64,000 bases of DNA, from the NCBI GenBank assembly GCA_013397075.1, contig VWZS01002580.1, forward strand, positions 310,001 through 374,000, written 5' to 3'. Made by a program: the position numbers and the translations under genes. Below are positions 47,001 through 60,295 of this stretch, piece after piece (position 1 is the stretch's first letter; each line of letters starts with the position of its first letter). This stretch comes from Rhabdornis inornatus. Taxonomy: Eukaryota > Chordata > Aves > Passeriformes > Rhabdornithidae. Below the pieces are notes generated by a model, which did no database searches, was not told the DNA's origin, and worked only from the letters and a program-made list of their open reading frames with translations.

Positions 47001-48284
47001 TCCCTGAGAATTTGAAACTTTAAAATACAAAAAAACCCCAAAACCACATAAAGTATGCAGTTTGCATTTTTTCTCTAAAAAATTTGTTTAGCATGTAACT
47101 TGAGACATAAAGATTCAAGGAAAATCTTTTAAACAAGCTTGTAAACCAAAGTAGAAGACTTATTCTAGTAATTTTTACCCTTTTAATTTTTTATAGTATG
47201 CTGAATTACAATTTTGACTTATTGTTTGCTCCTGATTAATGCTGTTGGAGCTTTAAAATCTGTTGCCATCCTTCTGTTACTATACTCAAAATTATGATGG
47301 GGTTGCAGCCAACTTTATTTTTTGCAATTTTTACATTTGAAATCTAACCAGCAGTTTTTGATGAATCTCAAATTCTGCAAAACTTCTTTATTTTTCATTA
47401 AATGGTCAGAATTACAGCAATTCTAAAACTGCAAAATAAGAGGTAAGTTTAATGACTTTCCTTAAAACTAGAACAAAACAAACCCCATTATTATCTGAGA
47501 AGGCTGAGATTTAGAGAATCTGGAATTTCATTTTGCAGTGCACTGAAGACACCCTGTACTTGGAGAACAAGAGCTCATTTCTGATGCCTCTTTTTCCATC
47601 CAAGTGTCGCGTTCACAGGAATGACAATGCTCTGGAGTGTGATCTCAGTCTGTAACTGGGAACCTGAGCAAATTCCATGTGCCTGGAATAGCCAGGTGAA
47701 TCAGATTTATTTGCAATCCCATAATGTTTCTTAGAAACTAGAAAAATATAGTGTCTGAAGAAGTAAACCAGCATTTTTATATATTTTTTTATGTACTCAT
47801 TGCACTAGATATAGTAAGAACTATACTTGCCACAATAAGACTGACATAGACAACAGTGAAGCTCCACAAGTCAGAGATGTCCACGCAAAAGTGAACATCC
47901 TCCAGAGTTATATTAGGTTGGAATGAAATAGCCTAGTACATGGTTAGGCCATGCTTCAAAGCTGTACCACTAATAGCTTTGCTTTAGAAAAATATGTCAT
48001 CACAGCACTCCATAGCAATTCTCTCCTGGAGCACCAAATTATGGCCCCTATCAAATCTGACCTAGGATCAGTGGTCCTATGCTGCATGTCTGATATTTCT
48101 GAGTTGAAAAAAAAGCTAATTTAATGAATCTAAAGGTTTAAACACTCAAAAAACAAAGCTCAACTATGTTTATTTTCTGCACCCCATTACACAGCCAGGA
48201 GAATACCATTCAATTAAACATTTCCCTCAGGGTAGTAGGTTACTACTCATGGAATATACCAGTGTTGAGTATTAGAATAAGCAT

Positions 48285-48835
48285 TTCAAGCAGATTGAGA
48301 AAAGTGATCCTGCCCCTCTACTCACCCCTGGTTAGGCATATCTGGAGTGCTGTGTCCAGTTCTTGGGCGCCTTAGTATGAGAGATATGTGGAGCTCCTGA
48401 AGCAATTCCAGCAGAGGTCAGAGAAGATTATTAAGGGACAGAAGCAACTCTCTTATGGGGGAAGGGTGAGAGAGATGGGCTTGTTCAGCCTAGAGAAGAG
48501 ACAACTGAGATAGGACTTCATCAATGTCTGTCAGTGTCTGAAGAGGGGCCAAGAGGATGGAGCCAGGCTCTGCTCAGTGGTGCCAAGCAATAGGACAAAA
48601 GGCAACAGGCAGAAACTGATGCACAGGAAGTTCCAGTGGAGTATGCAGAAGACTTTACTGTTTGAGTGACTGACCACTGCCCAGAGAGGTTGTGGAGCAT
48701 CCCTCACTGGAGATGCATAAAACTGTCTGGACACAATGTTGTGCCTTGTGCCTCTAAGATGACCCTGACTGAGTAGTGGGGCTGAACAAGATGACTCGCA
48801 CTTCCAAATGTATCCATTCTGTGATTCTGAGATCT
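48285..48835 (+). mobile_element. CR1 LINE fragment (ORF2 C-terminus to 3' end)
   Basis: The order of blocks matches CR1: ATCCTGCCCCTCTACTCACC, GGAGTGCTGTGTCCAGTTCT, CTTGTTCAGCCTAGAGAAGA, GGATGGAGCCAGGCTCTGCT, GCCCAGAGAGGTTGTGGAG and the ATTCTGTGATTCTGAGAT terminus. At about 550 bases it is one of the longest CR1 copies here. The ORF is broken. Confidence 0.92.
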
Positions 48836-51800
48836 GCCATGCCATCAGAAGCGTCTACAACATCTGCACTGAACAATCTTTTTCTTTCCTGAACGCTTTG
48901 TCTTCATTTTACTTCACAGAACTGGTACAGAAATGACAGTATGGTTTTACACACTATATTTGCATAATCTGGATATACTTTAAAAGAACAGAGTAAAGGA
49001 TGACAGTAAAACCTTTGCTTTGTCTTCTTCTGGCTTGAATGTTGGTTGCAAAATGCTGAATACACCATGTAAAAAAATAACTGGAATTAAAGAAAGTGGA
49101 GCAGGCAGCTTCCACTATAGAGTGTTAATGTAAAGCTAGACAGTGAGTTAATGCTTAGGCGGGCTCAGATAAAGAGAAGGAGAGTCACCAGGAAAAAATG
49201 GACAGCCTAAGGGCTAACAATCAACTCGGAGAACATCCTTATAGCAAGAAGGAAACTAAAGGAGCATAAATACAAATTAAGATGACAAAAAAGAGTGGAA
49301 TGTGACAGGAAACAAGAGGAGAAAACACTCAAGGATCAAATTATATTAAGGTCTATTATATATGACAAAGAATACACTCTAAAAATAGTACATGACACCA
49401 AGACAGAAAAGGTTACAAGCCTGACACCAGAATAAAAAAATTACCCTAGAAAAGGTGTGACATAATTCAATGAACTAGTTTTACATTTGTGGAAAAGAAA
49501 AAGTGCAAAATTCTCAGAATGGGGGTATAGGCATAAAAATTTAAATATGTATATTTATATACTTATTGCTATTTTAATTGTTGAGCATTGAAAGGAAAGT
49601 TTTAAAATTTCAAATCTTACCTAGAGTAAGCAATTCTATTGAATTTTTATTCTGAACTCAAAAAAGTCTTCCCTTGAGAGAAATGAACAAAGCAGTTAGA
49701 GTAATACATTTCCTTGTTCATGCAGAAAAGAACTTGCTTTATGGAGAATTCAATGAGCAAGTCTGATTCTGTCTCTTTCTGATGGTAATAATGACTTTAG
49801 CCTTATTCTGCATATCTTCAAATTCTCTTTTTCAAGCCAGTCTCAAAAGCTGGCTGAAAATTCCATTCAAACATACATGTTTATATGGCAGATAGTTCTA
49901 TGCTGGTCATCATATGACATTTCTGTAGATTACAAATGTTGTGCTTGTGAAGACAATTCCTTATTCCTGGAATTTTCTTTTTATTAACACAGCATGTTTC
50001 CTGAAAACCTCACTGAGAAACATTTCTCTAAATGGCAAACCCATCCGTGAATATCTCTTCCTACATTTTTGCTCTTAACTTCCCATCACTGCTATTTAAA
50101 CTAAAGCTCATGTCTGAAGAACTGATTACCCATAACCTCTAGTATAAATGGAAATATCCTTTGAACACTTCTAATCTCCCAACACTATCCCAGTTACCAT
50201 GGGTACTAAAATTGGCATTGGAAAATATTCACTGAGCAACCCAACCTTCTGTTACTTTTGGAGAGTAAGTTATACACTAGAATGCATACTTCTACATGTA
50301 TGAAAATTTAAGATTATCATTGGAAAACAGATGTTTTCCCCTGGCACAATGCAGTCACTCAGCCTTTTCAACTCATTTTTCACTTCAGTTGAATTTAATA
50401 ACATCCATGAACCACCATGACTCCTTAGCAGTGGACTTGCATCTGTGTAGAGTGTTCAAACACTTGGTGTGAGAATGGATCCTCCCTGCACACCACATTC
50501 TGCCACTCCACTGAAAGGATGTTCAAGGTACACAGGAAGGATCATTAAAGATGGTTCAAGGTTATTCAGTGATATACAGTTCAACTTGAACTGAAGTATT
50601 GAATTTTAACAGCCATTGCAAAAGTTCAATAAATATTTCCTTTCTTCCTACCAGTCAATTTCCCTTTAGAAGTTTTGCAGAGAAAAAGTAAGAAAAATAG
50701 CCTCTTAATCACTAAATAGCTCTTTTTTCTATACAAAACATTTTAGCAGGCATTGATTTTATTTTTCCTTTTTAGTAGCCTCCCAGATTGATGTGCTATT
50801 CCGGACTCAGAATTTAGAAAGATTATCACCCCTCCCCACCATTTTCAAAAAACAACTAACTGAAAAATAAAAACTTTCAAAATAATATTTGAGAGAATAT
50901 ACAATCACTCAGTTATCAGATGAGGCCTTTTATCTGATCATGTACATACCTGATAGCAATCACTGTGCTTCAAGAGTAGCTAAGGATCTAACCCACAGCT
51001 CCCTTATTTTGTAATATGCTCTACATTTTGCTTCCTACATATAATTGGAGGTCTTTGGCATCCACAATCAGACATTCCTGCCTTTATATGTAAGAAACTT
51101 AGCCACCAACCTAATTTCCTATCACACTAAACCACTAAAAGTCACATAAGAATAACTATTAAAGTATTAATATATCACATTCTAAGTTCAAAATCTTTAA
51201 GCATCATCATCTTAGAGCACTCACATATTTTTAGCATTTACTCAAGCTCCTGTTCAGATCTATCTCAAATTTCACTGACATATACAATGCTGAAGAAAGT
51301 TCTTACTCAGTGAATAGAAGGTAATAGAAAATATTACATTTATATCTTCCAGACAAAAAGAAAAAAAAATCATTCCCTGAAGAGCAGTACCAAAAAAAAA
51401 CCCCAAAGCAACCAAACCAAACATACTTGTTTTCTTCATTTGAGAAAATAATTATAATTAAAACAATACTGGCTTGACCATGATCATCACAGGCAGAAGT
51501 ATAGATGCCTTTCATTCCTTTAATCACATACCTATTAAAACCTATCTCAGAAAAAAATTATAATTTTTCAAGAGACTCTTCCAAAGGAAAGAACCTACTC
51601 AGAAAATGATATTAAATATTCACTGACCTTAAAAAAAAAATAATAACACCACACACAAAAATCCCCAACAAAAACAACAGTTTAAGCAAAGTTACAGTTG
51701 AACAGCAGCAAAGTTAAATATTCAACTAAATTCAGATCTGTTTTAAAAAAAATTAGGGGACATCAACCTATAGCCTCAGTAGTAGGTATTTTACACCTAT

Positions 51801-51860
51801 TTAAGCCTTTAAGGTCTTGTGCTGAAGCAGAGTTCATTTTCTTCAGTCACCATCATACAC
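48836..51860. other. Intergenic, no gene seen
   Basis: AT-rich spacer between a CR1 fragment and an ERV LTR. No coding exon pair, RNA gene or recognisable repeat was found. Confidence 0.5.
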
Positions 51861-52103
51861 AACTGAGTGCTGCTTTCCTGGGGATAGCTTAGCTGAACAT
51901 CAGCTTAGCCATGGGAAGCAGTGAATGAATTCCTTGGTTTGCTTTGCTGTGTGCAGAACCTTTGCTTTCCTTATTAAACTGTATTTAACTCAGCCCACAG
52001 TTTTCTCACTTTTACCCTCATGATTCTTTCCCCCATCTCACCAGGGGGGAGTGAGCGAGCAAACGCGTGGGGCTTAGTCGCCAGCTGGGCATAAACCACA
52101 ACA
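51861..52103 (+). mobile_element. Endogenous retrovirus LTR, 3' part (solo or truncated)
   Basis: The sequence matches my memory of a common bird LTR 3' region. It has AGCAGTGAATGAATTCCTTG, a poly(A) signal ATTAAA at 51973-51978, CAGTTTTCTCACTTTTACCC, GGGGGGAGTGAGCGAGC, and an end at ACCACAACA, which fits the usual terminal CA. No internal retroviral region or second LTR is visible, so it is a solo or decayed LTR. Its 5' edge is uncertain and I do not assign the ERV class. Confidence 0.75.
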
Positions 52104-53864
52104 CATGTATAAAATCCAATACCACTGAGGGAAAGAGAGGTATTAGATCCTGTCTTTTAATTAGTCTCTGAACTTTCCAAAGGCTTTCATTTATCCTATA
52201 GAGGCTGATTTTCCACTGTGTTTAAAGGCTTTCTATAGTTAAAAATGCTATGACTTCATTAGCTAAAATTAATGAAAGAATGTGATAAAAAAGAACAATT
52301 GATCATATTGTATTATTAAAATAAAATCATAGCAAAACAAAATCAGAAACAGAATTAATTAACTTGAATATCCGTTCTTCAGATATCTGAGGGCATAAGC
52401 TATTGCAAACTATTTTACTAATTGGAAATAAAACAATACAATTGTTGGACCAAATAAATCTCTAAGAGTAAACAGAGGATAAAAATATCTACTTGACTTT
52501 GATCTTTAATTTATTAATTTGTTCTTCATTATGTTATTTACACAGGAGTGCCTTTGATATTCTGAATGCCAGAAATACATGTCTGCTTACAGAAAGATAC
52601 AGAAAAATATATCCCTGTCTCCTGTAGGTGTAGAAACATAAATGATTCTTGGTTTTAAGCACATAGCTGTATTCTAGACTACATTTTGTGAACAAAACCC
52701 ATCAGGGAAGTGACACTTTGCAGACAACTAAAATAAAATTTTCAAAGTACGGTCTAGCTAATGAATGCATAAAAATATTAAACTATGTATGGACTCTAAT
52801 ACTGAAAGTTTAATAAACCTTAAATTCTTAGGAAAAAGAGACAGGAGAGTACAGGTAGTCATGATTCCCTCCATCCCTCATTCTCTCCATACTACCCCTG
52901 CTTTAAGGCCAATTGCATTTTCCTGGGAGGTGCATCTAAAAATATCCGGGAAGGGTCAGTCTGAGTTGTAGTCCTTGTGGGACTTTCATGGGTTTCTTTT
53001 CTTCCTTATGTAACATGTGCCTGCATAAGATACATTAAATGTAGTTATCAACTCTTTCAGATTGAAACATCCAACAAAAAAACACAGAGAAATCTCAGGA
53101 ATAAAAAACAAGGCCTTGAATGTATTCCTTTGTTAGGAGAAAGTGTTTAATGTACTGAAATCTTGCAAAAATATTTTTGAATATGAAAAGCCCCAAGTTT
53201 CTAGGGAAGTGACAAAAGTATTTCTGAACCTTCTGGTCAAATCTTTCACCAAATAAAACACGAGAGAGGATATTCAATTCACTATTCTGTTCACACTAAT
53301 ATATAATTTTAGGATAAATAGGTATTTAAGCACATATCTGGATTATTTACAGGGAAAAAAGCCACCTTGCATTACCATGGGGAAAATAATCTAAGTGTCA
53401 TCGGTCAAAGGTCTCAGGTCTCAGTATTAAAAAGATTGTTGTAATTGTATAAAGCCTGATAATAGGATTCAAGAAATAAGCAACTGAAAGAGGATGTAAT
53501 TACTTCTAATCAACATGACTACCTGAAAAATTGATCTTGTCAAATTACGTTGGTATAATTTTTATGAAATTGTAAATGCATTTGATAAAAATTATCAATA
53601 AAAAAGGGTTTACCAACTGAGTAACATGCATCTAAAATCTCAAGATGCTATGCAAATAGGTACTATCACCAATGGCTATTTTTCTTTCATCATATTTTCT
53701 TGGGAGTGCTTTTACATTTATTTGTATTTTCATAGATCTGAGGACAAAAATAATTCAGTCAGTGCTTTGGTTGTTGATTCAATGAGTGATTAAGGAAGGC
53801 AGGATCAATCAATGAAGGAAAAATTCAATATGGTAATATCTGCATTTATGAGCAGAGGATCAGA
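52104..53864. other. Intergenic, no gene seen
   Basis: AT-rich sequence with no supported gene, RNA or repeat. Confidence 0.5.
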
Positions 53865-54150
53865 GTATGACAGAAATACCTTGAGATTTAGTGACAGAAC
53901 ATGTTTTTTAACTGAAAGAGGCAGGTTTAGATTAGATGTTAGGAAGAAATTCTTTACTGTGAAGGTGGTGAGGCACTGGAATAGGTTACCCAGAGAAGCT
54001 GCGGATGCCCCATTCCTGGAAGTGTTCCAGGCCGGGTTGGATGGGGCTTTGAGCAACCTGGTTTAGTTAAAGGTATCCCTGCCATGGCAGGGGAGGTGGA
54101 ACTAGATGATCTTTAATGTCCCTTCCAACCCAAACTTGTCTGTGACTCTC
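53865..54150 (+). mobile_element. CR1 LINE 3' end fragment
   Basis: CR1 3' blocks are clear and comparatively intact: GTTAGGAAGAAATTCTTTAC, GTGGTGAGGCACTGGAATAG, GATGCCCCATTCCTGGAAGT, GATGGGGCTTTGAGCAACCT and GGTGGAACTAGATGATCTTT. It is of the same subfamily type as the intron 1 copy. Confidence 0.93.
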
Positions 54151-55529
54151 TAGGCAGGACTCAGATATATCTAAGAGACACAACTCAGTCTTTTTCCCTT
54201 TGCAATCAGCCGGAATATCTGAATATTTCCCCAGAGATCTCAATGCATGATAAACAAGGGCAGTTCACAGAAACACACCTGGACCCATTCCCAGTGATAA
54301 CAGAATGGGATGCAATAGTGGCTGTCAAGGAAAAGAGGTGACATACAAGTGCAGCGGGGCATTTCCATGGGTCTGAGAGACTGGAAGTGTAGGATTGCAA
54401 TGCTCCTGTATCCCAAGGGAGAAGCTGTTATATTACTAAGCTGAGATCAAAGCCCTGATTTTAAATTGCAGTTAGAAGGAACATGGATGAAAGAAGCACT
54501 ACGAGAATTAGTCAAAACAGTAGAAGTCATTAAATGTGTTATAGAAAAAAAACCCAACAAACCTCAAGAAGCTCTGTCAGATTTTCGTAGAGGAGGGAAA
54601 CAAATTGAGCAGTTAGAAGTGCTTATAAAGCTCGTAAATTTAATTCACTACAGGTGAACACAGAAATTCAGAGAAAAAAGAGAAAAACATGTATTTTCAA
54701 ATGTAGATGGTTAACTACTGGAATGACTAGTGGGAGAACACTGCAGCTGAGAATCTTTGTGGGTTTTGAATCTTACATGTACACAGAAAACTCTAGCTTA
54801 GCTCCAAGTTAACTATTGTACCTGAAGGAATACTTTCTAATTCTAATTCCAACATTACATAGAAAGTCAGGAAGCCACAGTCTCTTCTGGCTAAAGTGTT
54901 TTTGAGCCAAAAGAGCATTTTTGTAAGCCAAAGAAATACCTTGCTCTAAACGCACTTTTTTAAGTTATATTTTTTCATATTCTAAATCAGAAAATGTCAT
55001 TTTCATTTATGTGAAATCATCTCATGCTAGATTGCCAGAACCTACTTCAACCTTTAGGCAAACCTTTCTTGTCAAAAAAATTTTCTAAACTGTCACTGCA
55101 ACACAATCTAAATGTATTCTTTTAGACTACATAAAGTGTGTTTACTTCAGAATATAATCTGGACTCAACATGATTACAGATTTTCCAAGTTCTTGGGAAT
55201 AGTCAGCTATAAAAAGATTATTTTTTTTGGTTTTACTGTTCTGTGTATATTGTAGAGCTATTTTAGAGAAATAACCTACACCTCAGAGAAACTTAGAGGT
55301 TTTTTTGTGTATTTCCAGGTTACAAAGTAAGGCCAGATCCTAGGAGGCAAAAGACTCATTACCAATTAAAAAATTGAGTTTAAAAGAAATTTTTCAGTAT
55401 TTTATTTTCGACTTTATATAGTTAACCTCAATTGGCTTTAAAAGGGAGCAAAACTTTCTGAAGGAAGCAGGACTTGAAGCAACCTTCTGAAAATGTGATG
55501 TGCATTCTGTTGCCTGTAAGCATTCCTAC

Positions 55530-55530
55530 N
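55530..55530. other. Single undetermined base (N)
   Basis: An isolated N about 450 bases before an N-bounded duplication; it may mark another compressed gap. Confidence 0.9.
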
Positions 55531-55978
55531 ATAAGAATTTTACTTTAATCTGAGGACTTTTTGTGGTATTCTAATGCCATATTTGGTTGCAATAAATGAT
55601 TCTGTAGCTGTATATGAAATTGTTGAAGCTATATATTTGAATATTTGAGAAATATTGGGATTTTTATGTTGCCGCATTGCATAGACAATAGAATTAGTAA
55701 TGTGGTAACAGCTGTAGATATTGATGATTATTCTAGCAAAATTCAACATTAAATATCTCCTAATCCAATGAGCAAATAACACCACAGTATGGTATGAATA
55801 TAATTATGAATTAATACAAATTAATTACACTGAAATATTAAATGAAGAAGGATATTTAAATCTCGAATGCAAATTATGGTGGAATGAAGTGAAAACTTTG
55901 CAAAGTAGTCAATTGTACTTATGGTCATACTGTAAAGTCAGATCAATTTAACTAATCTTTTAGTGAAGGATTAGGCAG

Positions 55979-56302
55979 GTACAAGGTGCAGGTGGTTACT
56001 GTGGAGAGGCTGATATGCTGGATTTTGCTGCATAATTTATACTTATTCATATACCCCTTCCGTGAAGTTCTCAATTTTAAAAGGCATTCTTTCATTTATC
56101 ATTAAGGGAACTAAGTAGAATCAACTTGTTAAAGGACTAGTTGATAAAGAGCTGGTACAGAACTGTACAAGACTATACAAATCAATAAAACTACGAGGAG
56201 TCAGGACTTCAAGCAAAGGGAGTGTGGAAAGAAGTTGTATTATTGAGGTCTAGCCTGAATTACCATCTGTGAAGTGCCAAACAAGCTGATAACTTACATA
56301 GA
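55979..56302. repeat. Exact direct duplication, copy 1 (324 bp)
   Basis: Starts GTACAAGGTGCAGGTGG and ends CTTACATAGA immediately before an N at 56303. I read it as base-for-base identical to 56622-56945, offset 643. The perfect identity and N boundaries point to an assembly overlap and not an old genomic repeat. Confidence 0.95.
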
Positions 56303-56621
56303 NCTCTAGAAAAGAGATGTTTGCACTTCTACACCTGTATCTATATTTTGGAGGAATTGGAGATGGAAATGTGGTGGAACTTTACTTCTGGAAAGAAGTG
56401 AATGTCAGTTTTCTATTGTCGAAGAGACAGCTTTAAAATTCTTTGCAAAAATACTGTTTTCTTTTTAAAAGGAATTTTAAAAAGGAATCAATAAAAGGAA
56501 TCACTCTCGCTGTATGACTGAATTTTACTTCCCTTCTCTGTTTTTTTCCCAAATTTAAATAAATAAATAAATTTAATTATAAATATAAATTAAAATATTT
56601 TAAAATATTACATTTAATTAN
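56303..56621. other. N-bounded insert between the duplicate copies
   Basis: The 317 bases between the Ns at 56303 and 56621 occur once. The right end is AT-rich with TAAA repeats (about 56558-56620). It was probably placed by gap filling or comes from the other haplotype, so its true position is uncertain. Confidence 0.8.
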
Positions 56622-56945
56622 GTACAAGGTGCAGGTGGTTACTGTGGAGAGGCTGATATGCTGGATTTTGCTGCATAATTTATACTTATTCATATACCCC
56701 TTCCGTGAAGTTCTCAATTTTAAAAGGCATTCTTTCATTTATCATTAAGGGAACTAAGTAGAATCAACTTGTTAAAGGACTAGTTGATAAAGAGCTGGTA
56801 CAGAACTGTACAAGACTATACAAATCAATAAAACTACGAGGAGTCAGGACTTCAAGCAAAGGGAGTGTGGAAAGAAGTTGTATTATTGAGGTCTAGCCTG
56901 AATTACCATCTGTGAAGTGCCAAACAAGCTGATAACTTACATAGA
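56622..56945. repeat. Exact direct duplication, copy 2 (324 bp)
   Basis: Identical by eye to 55979-56302 and starts directly after the N at 56621. The unique sequence after it (AACAGAAAAATCAG) is the likely true continuation of the locus. Confidence 0.95.
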
Positions 56946-56954
56946 ACAGAAAAA

Positions 56955-56990
56955 TCAGAGGTCATATGCAACTCTCAGAGGTCATATGCA
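56955..56990. repeat. 16-bp tandem repeat, two copies
   Basis: TCAGAGGTCATATGCA occurs at 56955-56970 and 56975-56990 with a four-base spacer. Each copy holds an ATATGCAA/C octamer-like core. Probably a small local duplication. Confidence 0.9.
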
Positions 56991-57719
56991 AGGGTAATGT
57001 GAGAATTGCCAAGGTTCAAGGAGAATTACATCTTGCCAAGATAGTAAAATAAAGTGTAAAAGAATTTTGTATTTTATTTTAAAATACAGATAAGCCGTTC
57101 ATACTCCGTGTCAGAGTCCTATTCCTGCTACCCAGGGAATAACATTGGCAGGTGGTATGTAGGACGCGAAGGATCAAATAACTCTTCAGGTTCCTAACAG
57201 CTAGGAGTAGTGGAGCATCAATCTCATTGTGCAGCTGTAAGATCCAGGGTAGGGAGTAGATTTCAAGGCTGTAACCATTTTCTGTTTCTCCAGTGAACAG
57301 TTTCGGATCTACTTGTCAAAGAAACCCACATATTTACAGGAAAGCCAACACATCCAAGAAAGGAATTAGTCTGCATCTACTACTGACCTTGTCTTACATG
57401 ATCTCCTAGACCATTTGAGAAAGACTTCTCCTTTCCAATACAGAAAAAAAAAAAAAGAGTAGATAACGTAATTCAGAAGAATCCTTAATACCTGCTGCCA
57501 TAGGAGAAGAGGAGCAAAGCAGCATCAAATCTTGACCTCTCTGAAGGTCAGTAAGTAAATAGTGGCACTGTCTGAGACAGGTCTTAAGGCACATTTTGTA
57601 CTGACTTTTAGAATTTGACTGATTCAGTGAGCCTCTCACATCAAGCCTGGGTAACTGTGCAGCCAGCAGGCAGGAAACAGAACAGACTGTGATGTGGATA
57701 GCTGCAAAGACTAACACAT

Positions 57720-57752
57720 AGACACACACACACACATACACATTTACACACA
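57720..57752. repeat. CA microsatellite
   Basis: Short (CA)n run with TA interruptions. Confidence 0.9.
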
Positions 57753-59498
57753 ATTAAATAATGTAGATTCCTGGGAATGCAGACACTCCTTGAACAGTTC
57801 TGTCACCGTCACAAGAGCAGCCACAAGTATCTATTCTGAATAAAAATCTTGCTTAGCATTTAAACAGATGACTTCAGAGTAGAGTAGAAAAATGAGAAGC
57901 AGTCTAATGACAAATACACTTATAAAACAACATAGTAGAGAAGAACTGGAGAAGACAAAAACAATACAATGGAGGAAATGAAAATAAAATTTCAAAGTAC
58001 AGGGTGGTACACTAACAGATCAGGGAGGACTGGCTTTGCCATCAAAACCTTGCAGCTAAACTCAGCAGCTGGAATCATGTCTGTGCAGTATTGAGTCAGA
58101 CAGTGACAACTGCTGAGACGCAGCTGCAGGAAAGAAAACTTAGATATTTCAATCAGGTGAAGCATTTACCAATGCCAGGAAAAATCTAATTAAGGCAGTC
58201 TTAAATAGTCTAGGCCTGATGACAGTTACTGCAGGCTGTTTAGAGAATGGATGAAGTATCTTTAATGCAGTTAGAGAATATCTATGAAAATCTTTGCAGC
58301 TTGGGAAATACATCAAAGTCTGGCGAAGCTATGTCCTCTTAAAAAAAGGATATTGTTGGGTAGAAAAACTGGGTGACATTTTCAACTAGCTGTTGAAAAA
58401 CAAAATTGCCAAAAACTATATGTCTCAAGAATTCTATATGTAACAGATCTGTGTTATTTTTCAGGGATGAAGTATGATAATTAGCTACATTTTGTGTTAG
58501 TCTAGCAGCTTTGCTAGACAGCTGACACAGCTGTCTTCTGGTTATTTTCTAGCACAGGTAACAATTCTGGTTTTGGCAGTCCTATAACTTTTCTCAGAAA
58601 AAAAAGTCTATTTTCTCTCTTTAAATAGAACTAGATATTCCATTGTAAAGAAATATGACTTAAAGCCATAAGTCAGGCATTAGAAATACCCTATCTAAGT
58701 TTCTAAGAGATTTCTCTGGAGGAAAAAAAAAAAAGGCACATTTTCTATTTTTCTCTATGGGCAGATTTCTATTTTAGTTTATTAACTCTGAATCATGCTT
58801 CCCAGATGATTTCCAGCATCTGTGTACTGTTTGTTCATAGAGCATAGCAGATGCTTGTTTAGAACCTTAGAGGGGTGCTGTTATATGTTGTTCTGTTATA
58901 AGATTAGAGTTAGAAATAGTCTTCAAATATCATGTTTGTTCTTGCTCCTAGGAAAAATTCTCCATCTATGTATTTGAAGCTCAAGATACCAGTAGATCAG
59001 TCTGGGATTCTGCACTTCTCTGTGCCTCTGTATCACATCACCTTCTGCATGATTTCCAGCAACTTTAAATGAATGTGTTAAACTAATTGAAAGAAAAGCC
59101 CTTTGAAAAAAATAAAATATTTAAATTCTTTTCTTGTAGGGCACTTCTCTGTAATATTCCTCTTGTAGATTTTGGTTGCTATAAAAAACATTTGGCTGTT
59201 ATAACAAATGGCTGTAAGAATTCTTCACTGGGGTGCTGTTTGGAACATTTATAGACAATTCTTACTCAAATATTAATAATAGACAAGAGTATCATAAAAA
59301 GCTTTAAAAAATTTAAAAATACATCTTGGCAAATATGTATGTATAGGTAGTTTAATTGTAATACCTGTTGCAGAGGGGCAGCATCAACTCCCTCAACCTA
59401 CTGGACAAAGATGCAGGCCAAGATATGATTTGTTTTCTGGGCTGCTGGCTACAGGAGACCAGAGAATTGACAGACTGACTCAAAACAACTTGGTAGAT

Positions 59499-59577
59499 TG
59501 TGTGTGTGTGTGTGTGTGTGTGTGTCTGTGTGTCTGTGTGTGTGTGTGTGTGTCTGTGTCTGTGTCTGTGTCTGTGT
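59499..59577. repeat. GT / GTGTCT microsatellite
   Basis: A (GT)n tract that turns into a GTGTCT hexamer array, nearly 80 bases long. Its long open frames on both strands are artefacts of the repeat. It is a likely polymorphic marker. Confidence 0.95.
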
Positions 59578-59740
59578 TTGGGAAGGGGCAGGGCAAGTTC
59601 TGCATAGGTGGAACAGTGCAGTGCTCCACACCCTGCTCCTGGAGCCTCTGGTCTGGCCCTAGAGTGTCTGCCAAGCCATGTGGCACACTGACAGCCCAAA
59701 ATTGCTCCTGATGGCCACGTGGGCCCCTGGGGTACATTAA
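59578..59740. other. GC-rich unclassified patch beside the microsatellite
   Basis: GC-rich relative to its surroundings (GGAAGGGGCAGGGCAAG, CTGCTCCTGGAGCCTCTGG). It may be part of an unclassified repeat or decayed LTR. I cannot name it and no gene is supported. Confidence 0.4.
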
Positions 59741-60295
59741 AGTGCAGGCATGTACCTGGGGGAGAGCCCTGGGATACCAGAGAAGATAAAAAGCAGTGGC
59801 AATGTTGTGATGCTGACGAGCCCCACTGCCTTGGATTTACAAGCAGCTGAGGCCATGCTGGGTCTAAGGCATTGCCTACATATATCTTTCTCTCTCCTTT
59901 TTTCTTTTTATCTTTCTTCTGCTAATTTATTGAAGTATGTTTTAAGCCAGACTAAAAGGTTCTACTCAATGCTTTAGTAAGGGCCTTGCTGTGTCTGGAT
60001 AACTTGAAGTTGGCTAATTCTAAGTTTCCTAAGATAAAGTTTATGAAGTGACTTACTTTGAACTGAATGTTGTTTTTAAATTTGCCAAGTACCTTATTCT
60101 ACCTTATTGTTCTAAAGTTTGCAAGTAAAACTTTGTTCTTAAATCTCCTGATAATTTTTATGCTTCTCTTGTGCACCACCAGAGCGAACACAATTACCTT
60201 TCCCCTGAAACTCGCCCAGCAAGATTGCAACTTAACAATGGTGCACATTACTCGTCCTTGTTTCCACACCCTGTGCATTTAAATGCTTCTTTCCC

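Larger units (their letters stand above)
37779..48284. other. Gene desert downstream of DTHD1
   Basis: AT-rich DNA with no phase-compatible exon set, RNA gene or known repeat apart from the CR1 fragment at 39545. Low-divergence-looking stretches near 44680-44870 and 45040-45260 have the homeodomain-site-rich look of conserved non-coding elements, but that cannot be judged from one genome. A single N lies at 44001. Confidence 0.5.

Noticed and set aside
59352..59737. Several open frames over the GT repeat encoding alternating Cys/Val or Thr/His
   Set aside because: They are translations of a (GT)n/(CA)n microsatellite.
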